Source: Sycobia sp. Sy_11
Lineage: Eukaryota > Arthropoda > Insecta > Hymenoptera > Epichrysomallidae
Direction of reading: 5' to 3'
Length of the DNA: 64,000 nucleotides
NCBI GenBank assembly: GCA_018907035.1
Contig: JACCIC010000099.1
Span: forward strand, 723,501-787,500
Position numbers and translations under genes: made by a program. The notes under the pieces were generated by a model, which worked only from the letters and a program-made list of their open reading frames with translations, was not told where the DNA came from and did not search any database. This document shows positions 26,789-39,658 of this stretch, piece by piece (position 1 is the stretch's first letter; each line of letters starts with the position of its first letter).

Positions 26789-29700
26789 TTATTTCACGAT
26801 CCCATGAACCATTTCATGGTCCGCACGGGGCCGATATTGTAAATGTTCGAGCGTCGAGCAAGAACGGAGGCAAATCGGAGCGCGCACTAGAGTATACCTA
26901 TACATCGCAACTGAAAATAACAAAAATCTTCGCATGTAACAATAAAGTCATTCTGTAATAAAAGAAACATTTCATTATAAACAAAAGGTCGGATGGAGGA
27001 ATAATTAATAAAAACGATTTCACCTTTACCTTCCAACGGGCGAGGTACGTGTGTGTGTTTGTGTGCGCGACGTGCGTGCGTGCACGCGCGCCCTCGCGTA
27101 CGCACGACGCTAGAAATGAGAGGCCTTTTCTCCGTGTCCAGGAAGGAGAGCGAAGAATCGGCGATCCACTCTCGTGGCCTTCACGCTTCCGCCGATCGTT
27201 CGCCAAAGCGTTCCTGCACTTTCGTTTTTATCCGGCCGCGAGCGCTCGCGATTTTTCTCTTTTACGCTAGAGCCCCGCTACACGTACAGCCAGCGCACGC
27301 TCGTATAATGCACCACGGAGTTTCGCGTGCAAACACACTCGAGAGAGGATTCCGGAAATTCGTCCGCAGCGCGCTCGTGTAGAACGAGACGATATAGAGT
27401 CGCTGACCGAGAAATGCCCGATGTTATACGGCCAGGAGTTACGTCGGCGCGGGATGATGGGGCGGCCTGCGATTCTTGCATACTTGACGGGACGAGCCCT
27501 TCGATTGACGTCTGATCATTGAAAATTATCCCGCTTTAATTTACATCAATTAACAATTCTTTCGATCTCTATAATCTTTAGACGTCTCTATAAGGGAATG
27601 AATTTTTTACTTTAGTTTTTACTTTATTGACACGCTACTGCATAAACGTATATTATTGAGCAATCAAAAAACTGGTGGGTATATATAAGGCATATATAAG
27701 GCATATATATAAGGTGGGTATATATAAGGTACATACCTTTCATAATGGAGTGGACAATTCCATGAAATGAATTATACACAATTCTTAGTTGTATTCAGAA
27801 TTATAACTTTGCATATCGAGATTCGGTATAAACGCTCTATATTCCAATTAGTATAAGAGAACTATTCTGAAATCCAGTTTATGATTCGACGTGATCGAGC
27901 TTACACGGAATAAAGTAATGTATGTATGCACTGTATTCTGTATAGTTTCTACTAATTCAAATTTAAAGTCTAAGGATAAGATTTTCTAGGTACAGTACTG
28001 TAATATAAATAATTTTAACTTCTATGGTACCAACTACGTCTTGAATTCACCTTTTACTAATTTTATCTTTTCCCGTGCGTTAGAAAGCTATGACGAATCA
28101 CAAATTTATATCACTTACTGAAATAAAATAACTTTCTATTATTTAATATATATTATCCTATATTGATGGAGTTATATTACAAATGGAGGTAAAATATTCA
28201 GATTTTATTTAAAAAGAATATTAAGAGCAAGTAGTCAGGGAAAGTATAAAAACTTTCTAATTACATGATGGCTTTTTGATCAACAAATTTAATACATTAA
28301 AAAAATTATTTGCTTAAGAATAAATCAAGCTAAGTTGTTTGCATAAATTAGTTTTTAGAGGATGTACTGAGGTAAAATACAAAATACACTGTTAATCGCT
28401 GGTTTTAATGCAAATTTTGGTAGAGTTCAAATTTATGAACATTCAAGAGATGTAGGCAGTTTAGATTTAGTTTTACATTGGCATAATAGCTGGTCTTATT
28501 TATTACGATATAAATCTTTGGGAGTCTATTAAATATACAGTATGATATACTTTGAGTACCAGAACAAATTTCAACATAAATTATTACGCATACAATGTTT
28601 ATACATTTAATGTTCGTGTAATCAATAAGCTAGGTTATTTCTTCATATTTTATAAATAAATTACATTTCATGGATGCGTATAAAATAATAGACAACAATA
28701 ATTATATATAAATCAATTACCAATAAAATTTTAATGAAAAGTTACAGTTCTGCAAAATTTTAATATAATTTCGAATGTGACATGTAGAATTTTTTGCTAA
28801 AATTATCAAAAAATGAGTTCCTTTTAGTAATTATTAATTTACAGGTATATTATAATTTTTTATTATTTTCTCAATTCAAAATGCTTATTAATGAATTTCA
28901 AACAAGGATCATTGTAGAGCTCATCGTACATTTTAAATATAAAGTTAATGACTTGATCTTTTAAATCAGTTACAATGAATTGAACAATTTAGATTTTTCT
29001 TATACTGAAAATTATAGGAAAGTATGTGTTAAAAAAATTATCAATGGTAAAGTAAGTTGGCTATAAATCCTTATACAATGTTAGTACTAAACAAATTTTT
29101 AATGAATATGATAAGAATTAGCTATGAATTATTAATGATATTATGTTATTGAAACAATTTCATTAATTACCATATAATTTATTACATTATTCTGAAAACC
29201 AAAACTTATTATAAATTTAAAAAAAAGTTTTATATAGTTATTATTTCTTGGTAAAATTGTTGCATAAAATTATAATATAATGTAATTTGGAAAAAATTAC
29301 TTATCTAAACTGACTTTTGAACCGTTTATTATCTTATAAATTAAACTTAAAACAGAACAATAATTTAAATTCAAATTTAATTTCACTTCTACCATTTAGA
29401 TTTTATTTTTGAAAATTTACTATATATGATATAATTTTGTATTGAATTTTTTGCACATTCGTTTTTAATTTTAAAATTATTTCATATTCCATCATCAATA
29501 ATTTTTCTATAATATAACATTCTATTACGATTTAGAAAATTACCTAATTAATTGAATCAACATTGATACATCATAAATTATATATGACATTTTTTTAAAT
29601 TATTTTTACATCTCTTAATGATAATTATATTATATTAATACAAATATTTTAAATAGTATAAACTTTGAAGAATATAAATATTCAAATAAAATATATTATG

Positions 29701-29891
29701 CATAACCATAGAAATAATTGTAACGATCATGACTACAATTTCAAAAAAATATAGTTCATTGTTATGCTTTTCGGCTACACCGCAAATGTATTTTTTTAAC
29801 GATCGAAGAAGATGATTTAATTTAACTAAATTAACAAATATTTTTATCAGACTTACAGCCTTTGTAACATAATCTACTATACTAATATATC

Positions 29892-30110
29892 AACAGACAG
29901 ACTGTCCTTGATATAGTTCGTAGAATCTAAAACAAAAATTACTACTAAAAGTCAAAATAAATTAAAAATAAAATCAAATTGAAATAATAAAAATTAAAAT
30001 TAAAAATTAAAAATAAAAATAATCAATATAGTAAGATGTCAAACATCAACCTGACTACCCCCACCTATCTTCTTAATGTTTCCCGCGATGTTTCGAACCG
30101 TTCCGGTTGA
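29892..30110 (+). repeat. Diverged half copy of the foldback family (left-arm orientation)
   Basis: GACAGACTGTCCTTG, then GTAGAATCT, an AT-rich filler, and CCTGACTACCCCCACC occur in the same order as in the left arm of the 5850-6485 element. Spacing is longer and the opposite arm is absent. Confidence 0.55.
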
Positions 30111-30424
30111 TCTTTAAGCACTTAACTCGAAGGTAATAAATTAGATGTTAAAAAACTATGTATTCCATTCATTTATTATCGACATAAAGCCGTGATAGTA
30201 GGCGCTTTTATTGTAATATTTTATTATAACATTATTGGATGATAGGTGGATGTATTAATCGATGTATTAGTTTACGTTGTCCGCATTTAATAGAGTTCTA
30301 GTGGTATATGATGATTTTATTAATTTCATCCAATGCATACATGAATGAATGAGAAGTTTTGCCTATATGTGAGCTGACTATCTACAATTATTAATACAAC
30401 TAACGTGGATTTTTCAAATCTAGA

Positions 30425-31930
30425 ACGGACGAATCTGTTGCAATTGTGCTTGGGCTTCGTTAATGGTCTCATCGGAAACTACAAATGTTTGAATTTGAAT
30501 GGCATGTCTATTGGGATCATTGAAATATGCGACATCATTACATTTTCTCCTATGAATTTTTTTGGTCGTCCATTGAATTAATGCTTCGGATGAATAATGT
30601 GCACAACCATTTTCATTATTACGATTTATATTCCTATATTGGCAAAGCGATTAAATTCAAAAATTCTTTTGAATGATTGTTTACGTCGTGTTACTTTATT
30701 ATGATATCGATGAACTTATACATCGTTTATCCACTTGATATTCAGATTTAAATCGTGAAATTGATTACATTGAGAACAGAAATTGATCCTTGTTCTTAGT
30801 TCTTAATATATATCAATATTAGGAATTAAGAACATATAATTCTGTGCGATATTTGTAAAAAAACCTTTTAAATAAATTAATTTTTGTTTGAGCTGTCTTA
30901 CAAGAGTTTGTTAAGAATGTCTACATATTCGATTTCCATCTTCCATTATCAATATGTATAGTGATCGTTTTGGGAAACGTTAGGCAGATGTATTATTTTT
31001 TCCTTTAACTGCCGGCTTTTAATGCCCATTTCTCAACATATCACCATACAACTGATGGTTTGAGACATGCACTAAGTTGATCAGCTAGTGTTAAAAGTGG
31101 TAGAACTGTCAGAATTTATCGAAAATCACCAGATGATATAATGAATGTTTCACCGAAAGATTTTCCATTTTTCTTAGATCTTGCATTAGATCGTCAAGTA
31201 CAAAATGCTATTTTGTGAGTCACAGCGTATTCTTCCCAAATGGGCAATTCATATGTTTCGAAAACTTAGACTATCTCAGATATTTTGATGATACTGCATG
31301 TTGGTTTTTCAGTAGTTAGTGGATTGAATATAGCAATTTCAGTACTGAATATGCCGTTCAACCATTATTCAAATATCTTGACGCAATATCAGGCGGTGCA
31401 ATTGCCAGTGCAATTTTATTCCGTAACCGTATGGCTGTTAAAATGATTCAAATGAGAAAAGTTATGCGTGTACCTCAAGGCGCATCTATATAATGATTAA
31501 ACCACCACTTTGATTTGTAATCATTTTTGTGATTTCATCATAGACAAAACGCTCTTCTGAAAACGATATTAAAATTTTTTTAAACAAGTGTATCCAAAAT
31601 ACTGACACAGGTGTGTACTCACATTCCAAATCACGACCTTGAACATTATTTGCGAATTGATTCGGTAGAAACGTTGTCAGCTGTAGCGATCCTTTTTACC
31701 GACTGTCAAGCATAATATATTCTTCATCGAAACCTTTTGATGTGAACTGAATGCTCGGATTGAGTGTTGTGTCGCACTGGGTATCGATTTCGATAAAATG
31801 CTGTTCTTGACGAGTTTCTGAATAGGTTGAAGATATTTGACTATTTATTACTTCAGTCCTTAGAAAGAGTTCTGCATATGTACATAAAATAACAGTAATC
31901 GTAAGTAAAAATATTCTCGATCATTTGGGT
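30425..31930 (-). pseudogene. Decayed Helitron helicase (PIF1-like) remnant
   Basis: Read on the minus strand, 31570-31015 contains successive Helitron helicase blocks. They are EERFVYDEITKMITNQSGG (the lead-in to the Walker A loop, which is lost), ALAIAPPDIASRYL with TAYSVLKL, PTCSIIKI, ELPIWEEYAVTHKIAF (the Walker B-like Asp is replaced), SSGDFR, and ADQLSACLKPSVVW followed by YVEKWALKA. The blocks are in the order known for Helitron helicases but are broken by stops and small frameshifts. The Rep/HUH nuclease part and defined element ends were not found. Open segments on both sides (31699-31929 and 30425-30650, minus strand) lie in the same direction but do not look like helicase. This is a dead transposon copy, not a host gene. 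Confidence 0.8.
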
Positions 31931-33778
31931 AAGCTGCGCAAATACGGACTAAAGCTTCGGACGAAAATATTTATATATTTATTATCATTTCCTTATTTTC
32001 TACCGAACAAAAAACTTTCAAGGCAGTAAAATTAAATATGAATATATTTTCAATCCCGAAAATAGTAGTTGTAAATAATTAGTGAAGCCATTTTCTAGAA
32101 AGTCACTCAAGCTTAATTTCAATCATTCTGAACTGCACATTTTCACTATATTGAAAAGGGTAGTTTGAAAGAGTTATTATTAAAAGATTACAGCACAAAT
32201 ATGACAATGTGCTTTTTGTAATAAGCGACTAATATCGTGCGCGTATCTAATCATTGGTTTTCAAGTATTGAATTACCAAACTTGCCACATTGTAACTGTT
32301 ATACATTTATTTCAGCCCTACGGTTAGTACCTCCTCGTGGAAGTCGGTTTAATTTATAAGATCTTGTACTATCTTTTTGTAAATAAGAATTTGTTTTTAA
32401 TTTTTTTACAAAATATCAATGTTAATATTATATTTTTAGCAAGTCATTTATTTACTTTTATGAAAGGATTCTGAAAACTATCGTCTTAATTCACTCTCTA
32501 AGGAGTCGCTCAATTAATTATATAAAAGAATGACAATTCGCTTTCTAGTAGTAACTTTTTACTTCTAGGTTTTAGCAAGCAGATATTATATTATGTACAT
32601 ATACATGTCTGTATTTTATATAATATGGATATCAACCAAATAATTGAACTTAACTGCTTATTAAGTAAATGTAAAATTATTTTAGAAATTTATAATAGTA
32701 ACAATTGTTTCATTGTCTGAAACGAGTAAACAATAGTCACATTGATAAAAATTCATCATATATTTACTATTTGGGTAAAATTTATTTTATAGAAATTTTC
32801 AAAATTTTTACAATATTTTAATTTATACGTAATTTTATCTAAAAAACTATCGCAAAAATATCGTACGATGAAAAATAATTTAATAGAATTGATTTCAGTT
32901 CTCTTATTAAATATATATAGTAATATCAATAAGCTTTTTAATTTTAAATGTATTATAATTAATATAATTTTATAAAAATGTGTTTATTTTGCATAGAATT
33001 ATTTATCATCGATATAAAATATTTAATAACACCGATGCTTGATATTCGCAACGATAGCATTACTTTTCTGAAATAACGCATAAATCAGAAACACTGCCGA
33101 ACCTAAATTTTACAGAAATAATAACTACGATATATACACACACGGCACAATATGGCTTATAAACTACGATATGATTATCGTCGGTTTCGACACTTCTTCA
33201 CTAATAACTGCGCCTTCCATCTTACCATCGAAATGCTGAAAAGTCGTTATTATTCCAATAATAAATAACAGGAAAAATTGATAGGCAAATATAACCTCTT
33301 CGACGCCGTAACTGCCCGACAAAATAAACGAGTTATATCGGCTCAAAATCCAAATAACAGTTATAAAAATCATTGTAAAAAAGTGCATATGCGCGCGCAC
33401 ACCTATAAAATAGCGATTTCCCGGATCCGGCTATATATAATACCCGGCAAGCATCGGCGGCCGCGGCAACGCGCGAAATCGGCCCTCCCCCCTCCCCCTG
33501 CCCGCCCGCAACGGGGATACACTCGTGGATAGGCGGCTCACGCTTTCTCGCTCTCGCGCGCCGGCACCAGGCGCACGCGCGCGCGACTCGGCCACGGACT
33601 CGCGGGCTGCTGCAAGGGGGACGCCCGCCGGCGCGGCGCGCTCGATCGCCTGCGCCGGCGTGTATAGACACATCCCTCTCGCCTGCTTTATAGAGATACG
33701 TATATACGTATACATATCTATATATATATATATATATACATATATATTTATATACGCACACTGCGGCAGCGACTCGCC

Positions 33779-33816
33779 TATAAAGTTGTTCCGTGCGACG
33801 CGCGCCCGCTTCAGAC
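33779..33816 (+). promoter_or_regulatory. Gene 2 core promoter (TATA plus initiator)
   Basis: TATAAA at 33779-33784 precedes an insect-type initiator TTCAGACA with likely +1 A at 33813, a spacing of about 34 bases. The leader would be about 158 bases to the ATG at 33971. Confidence 0.6.
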
Positions 33817-33970
33817 ACGCTCCACCCTCGAGGACACTCGGTGCGGCCCGTAGCCGAGGCTCTCCACCCATTACCTGCGTCGCGCTCTTCCTCTCGCCTC
33901 TCCCGTCCTCGATCACCCGCTATCTCGCTCTGCTTATCTCTCGCTCACCCTTTCGCTCGGCCCCGGCAGC

Positions 33971-33988
33971 ATGGCGAAACTACATCAG
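33971..33988 (+). CDS. Gene 2 coding exon 1
   Basis: Encodes MAKLHQ and ends in phase 0 at GTAAAT. ATG context is CAGCATGG. The first intron is about 5.3 kb and splits the signal peptide. Confidence 0.8.
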
Positions 33989-36900
33989 GTAAATAACAGC
34001 AGCTCTTTTTTTATACTTAATTATACCCGGCGTCGTTTTTCGCGCGAGCGGCGCGACCGAGATCTTTTCGCTTATTTTGTTGTCGATGATTGTTTAAGGG
34101 CGCGAGGGGGAGGGGGCAGGGGTAGTTTTGCCGCTCGGCTGTACGCGCGAGTCGCGAGACGGGAGGTATCGGTCGCGGACTCGGTCTTTTAATTGCGCGC
34201 CGACGAGCCTGAAAATTTTCCGACGAACGTTTGAACGTTCGGAATACGGATGGTACGGCGAGGACAATGTTCGAGGGGCCACGGATACGGCGATCTGAAA
34301 GCGATCGAACCATTTATATAGATATCGAGACCTGTTTGCGAGCGCGTGAGATCGGCGATCGTGAAAGTGAAGTGGATTTTATTGCGCTTTCCCATATGCA
34401 TACATAGGGATTTTTACATTTATTCGCAGTTTTCTGTAAGGAATATTTGAATTAAAAAATAAGTAGTTTATTTCAAAGTGCGTTGTTGATTTTTATATAT
34501 TAAAAGTGCCAAAGATACGTAACGTTTTCAATTTTCAACGATTGTTTAGATTTTATGAATTATTTAAATTTTTTCAGAATTTTTTATATTGATAATTTCA
34601 TATAAATTTTTTTCCGTTTAATTCTAGGTTAATATCGTATCTTTTGAATATAGAGCATACTCACAAGAAAGTAGGGATAACGTCTATACTAATAATGCGT
34701 TGCCATAATCGTGACATTTGTTATACAATGGGAAACTGGTCTTAAACGTGTACTAATTTAGACTAACGATAAGTTTAACACATAACACACGGTATTACGG
34801 CAATAGAACATATAAGTGTAACGGGAAACAAATGTACCCGGCGGTCCGGCAAAAAATCTCGACCGGCCACTCAAACGAGTTTCTGAAAACACGAATTTAA
34901 GCATATTGGGCGAGCAATTGCCGCGGATATTAGCATAATTCGCAACAGTGAGAATTTCGCAAGCACCGTAAGCGGTAGATCATTTTATTCCGCGATACTT
35001 GAATGAAAAAAAAAAATTCGTCGCTATAGATTTGACACCTTAAGTCGACAGCGAGTTCCTTTCAATGGTAATTATTCAATATAGGCAATCGAATATCAGA
35101 AGTCGATCTAGCGTAAGCGAACATTGGGTCATGGCTTTACTGGTAATAATAACTTTTTTAAATGGTGTAGGACGTTCGAATTATCAATTGCAGTAAATTT
35201 TGGGGATTTATTTTATAAGCGAAAATGTAGATGGAGTTATTGCACGAATTTTCCCGATTTATTCCTTTAATTTAATTTTATTACAGAACACTGATAGTAA
35301 ATTATTCACTTAACTAGTTACTAATTTTATTAAAAAATGTATTAATTTTCACTACATAAATATAAATAATGCATTTAAAAGAAAAAGATGGTTTTCAAAA
35401 TTATTTTTAAAAAGTTTTGAGTTTCGCAAAAATTAATTTATTAATCGAGTCAAACTGAAATTATTCTTCAGCCATAATCTATATTGTTTATTAATGAATT
35501 TTGAATTGTAATACTGTATTAGTTAAGTTAAATAATTTGTTTAAAATTAATTAATAATTTTTTTTACATGGATTAGTAAATTTATGGTTTAATATTTATT
35601 ATTAGGTTTAATATTTCTTATATTATAATATTTTTCTTATTAAAATTTTGTATTAAATATTATAGTAGATTATATTGTAAAACAGAGAGCATATATTATT
35701 ATTAATTATTACAAAATTGAATAGAAACTTTTTAATTAACTATAAAGAGGAACATGTAATATATGTGACAGAATAACAGAGGAGTTTTTAAAAAATTTCA
35801 TGTAAAAGTAAATTTATTAATTAAAATAATTTATTCTTTAATCTTTTCATATCCGTCAAAACTTTAAATTTATTACAAGAAATAAGATATATTTGATATA
35901 GAATCTCTTAATAAGTCCCTCTAAAAAACAAATACTCATACTCTGCACGTTTCACCGTAATGATTCTTTTACCATAAAAAGCGGTAGGTCGAGTCTTCGG
36001 TAATATCTTAAGCGCATTACATAATTTTTATAGCTGCTCCGATATTTTCGTGCAATTAGAGACGAAACATAGTCCCTAAAAATATATAAACATTAGCTAC
36101 GCTTTGTTAACTGTAACGATGGCTAATGGTAGCTTAGGCCTACTTAAAATTTCGCTTAACTCGTAAAACTGCAACGTTTTGCGTCTTGGGGAATTATTTA
36201 TACCAAAGAGGAGTATGAATCATAATGGGGAGCAATTTTACATTGCAATAAATCTTTTCCTCCGAAGATAGAGTGGCTTTAAAAATTATTCACTAATTTT
36301 TGTACACAAGTTTACTGTATACATCATTATTTATATACATGAAAGTTTTATAAGTGCGCGTTGAGTTTCGAGTATAAATATATGACTTAATATATTAAGG
36401 AGAGGCAAAAATGCAGAAATAAGTTTCCCTTTTTTTATTTAATTTAAATAAGAAATTATTGACAGTTTAATTATATGAAATATTATATAGCTGTTCAATG
36501 AATTTATTTTGAACAAAAAGCAAAATACGTTATTTTATCAAGCCATCATTTATGAAAATTTTGTAGTTTAAACGAGCACAATACTAATAAAGACCAGATC
36601 TACATAAAAGTTAATGAAAATTTAAATTGTAAATGGTCAAGGAAATAAACTATTGGTTAATTATGAGAAGAGAATGTAATTTTTGGGTATATAACATATA
36701 TCATTCGTACAGAGAAATATGCAGGTGTAAGTAGTAATGGACACGTTGAAACGGACTAGTTGAATATCAAGCCTAGTAAGAAGAAAACGGAATTTTTTAT
36801 TTAAATTGTATCAATGGCGAGAAGTTTAATTATTAATTTATTACATTCGAGATGGAAATTAAAATATGTAAAATTTTGTCAAAATTTGTTAGCAATATCA

Positions 36901-37738
36901 ATTAAAAACGATCAATTTTCAATTCACAAAAGGTAAATTTTCTTCACTTTATAAAACGTAAAATATAACTTATGAAATTTTTCATAACTTTTAAAACGCA
37001 TATTTTATAAAACACAAAAAACATCATCGACAATAGAGCGCCAAAGCTCGCGGACGCGCCGTTCGCCGTTAATAATACCCCTTCCATAAACGAAGATCGC
37101 GAAACGCGCGTATAATTGGCCCTGTAGCGGTGAAAAATGGACCTCCCATGCTACCCGGAGTCCGCATCCTCGCGCACGACATTCCATCTATATACAGTAT
37201 ACAGCTAATAGCCGCTCGATACCGTCGTATTACGCATCGGGTCGCCCGCGGCACCGGCGACTTTCTATTTCGCCTCCTCCTCCTCCTCCTCCTCCTCCTC
37301 ATCGACTTATTCGCGAGAGAGGCTACTGCTGCGTCGCGCGTTGTGTGTGTGCGCGCGCGCGCGCGCCGCGCGTGTTTGTGTAGTACAGGCTAATAGTCAG
37401 CGCGCAGCGAGCTCCTTTATAAATCCCTCCGCGCAAGCGTCGTGCTAGAGACTGTCGAAATTGCTGTATAGGTCTGTAAGCGAGGAACAATGATAAATTC
37501 CATTTATTGTATACACACGTGTGCATAAACTTACAGTATAACCGAGAGAAGCCTCCGTCTGATATATGCGCGAGCGCGCGAGGGGGATAAATGTCGCGCT
37601 TCTTGAGAATAATGCCGCGGAGGGTTTATATATGTGTCTCTACGTATATGTGTGTTTATATATATATATATATAAGGACTCTCGGTACTCCAGGCTTATG
37701 GGGATATAAATATCGGCAGGACTTTCACCTGCCTTATA

Positions 37739-37794
<56 letters not shown>

Positions 37795-39485
37795 TATAAA
37801 TGCGCATTTCCTACAGTCAGGCGAATGTTTCTTTACTTTTTTTTATTGTTAAGTATGTATATAGGTGCCTATGATAATTTCTTACAATGAATCGAGGTAG
37901 GTGTGATGAGTATTCATTGACGGTTTTTTTTATATTGCATAACTTTTAATGAAAAATTTACGATAATTCTAGCATACCTTCTAATTATATACAAAAGAAT
38001 ACTGATTTAAAAAATAATATAATTGATATTCCATCGTAAAATATGAATTGCTTGATCATGTTTCATTAAATGTATATGACTGTCAATTAATTTAATAAAA
38101 AATTGTGATTTTAATACCAGTATTATTATATAGATTTTTATCAATGGTACAAGTAATTAAGATTTTTTTTACTTAATGCAAAATGCTGTTAATATAGAAG
38201 TATAGTAAATTTTGATCTTCAACTGATATTAAATTGTTCTGGGATATTTTTTTGAATAAAAATATATCGATGAGTAAAAACAACATTATAATTTCTCAAT
38301 ATTAACTCAATATTATATGTATTTAACTTTGTTTCTTATTTTAACTTCTTTATTATTTCAAATAAGTAGTAATCAATACACCGAAAGAAAATTTTAGTAA
38401 ATTCAAATAAATATTTAGCTATCGCCTTTCAATGAAAGGATTCAGTTAAAAACAATATTTTTAACTATTTTTTGTTTCGTAAGTATTAAAGTACAATTTC
38501 TCCTTTGTACTAAGTCGTACTATTTTGGAAAAAATAAAATCAACTTTCTAAAAATTATGTTTAATTATTTATTTAATTATTCTAACGGATTATAAAGCCC
38601 TTTTACTATGATCTCATAAATAAACACTTGACTGTATATAATATAAACTTTAATCAGAATTATTTATAAATTTAAAATTAGCATTATTTCTTGTGCTAAG
38701 TGTCAGAGTTATACTATAGTAAAATTTGTAAACATATAAATACAAGTATTTAAATTTAATAAAAGCTTATTAATAAATATTTATTAATTTGTATATAAGC
38801 AGTCGACAAAAGTACAATTAAATTATTTTAATAAAAGCTAGATAAACGCACTTTACAAAAAGTAAAATTGATCAAATAATTTATATTATATATATTATTC
38901 ATACGTAATTTGTTAGTGTGATTGTATAATTTCAAAAATTAAAAAAAAAATCAAACATACATAGCGTTTTTTAGCTCCGTCCTCTTATGGCTCAATACTT
39001 CTGCGCATAAATCAGTGTTAAAAACAGCTCCCAGGAAAAGTCGAGGAGTTGCGATACAGCGACTTTTCAAACCCTTTTCCGCGCACACTCGACACTTACA
39101 GGAGCGCGCAAAATTCCTTGTTCGCACATGCCTTATAGTAGCTCTAAAAAAAAGAAGTAATTACCCCCCGCCCCTATACCGAGCACCACTACTATACATA
39201 TACATATGCATATAAATATATATATGCTCTAACTACATCGGCGGCCACTTCTCTTTCCAGGTAATTATTTTGTCGCTGCTGCCCTTGTGCTTCGGCCAGT
39301 TCTCCATCCAGGGTCCGAGCGACGGCAACAGACGGGCCCAGGGCCTGAAGTACAGCTCGGAGAAGGGGGTCGAGTACACCGATCAAGCAGGTATAATTGC
39401 GGGAGCAGGCTGATATTTTTTTCCCTCGCCCCGCGCGCCGGCGCACAGAGTCGATCGATCGCGCTCTCTTTTTCCCTCTCATTAC

Positions 39486-39526
<41 letters not shown>

Positions 39527-39604
39527 TGCAGCCACGTGCAGGAGGCGACCTCGGTCTGCCATACGCATTTTTTCCTCCCATCAAGTGCGCACGCACGGTG
39601 CGAA

Positions 39605-39658
<54 letters not shown>

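Larger units (their letters stand above)
26789..33778. other. Gene 1 to gene 2 spacer
   Basis: A GC-rich island at about 26820-27520 is followed by AT-rich DNA. A cluster of GTATATATAAGG-like units lies at 27675-27735. The rest holds the foldback half copy and the Helitron remnant. Confidence 0.5.
33989..39260 (+). other. Gene 2 intron 1
   Basis: GT-AG intron of 5.3 kb with GC-rich islands at about 33989-34400 and 37000-37620, a (CTC)n run at 37263-37299 and a long (TA)n at 37740-37791. No internal gene is supported. Confidence 0.55.

Noticed and set aside
33333..33992. Arg/Ala-rich open frames over the gene 2 promoter region
   Set aside because: High GC removes stops by chance. Both strands and several frames are open at once, and TATA, initiator and leader fit here instead.
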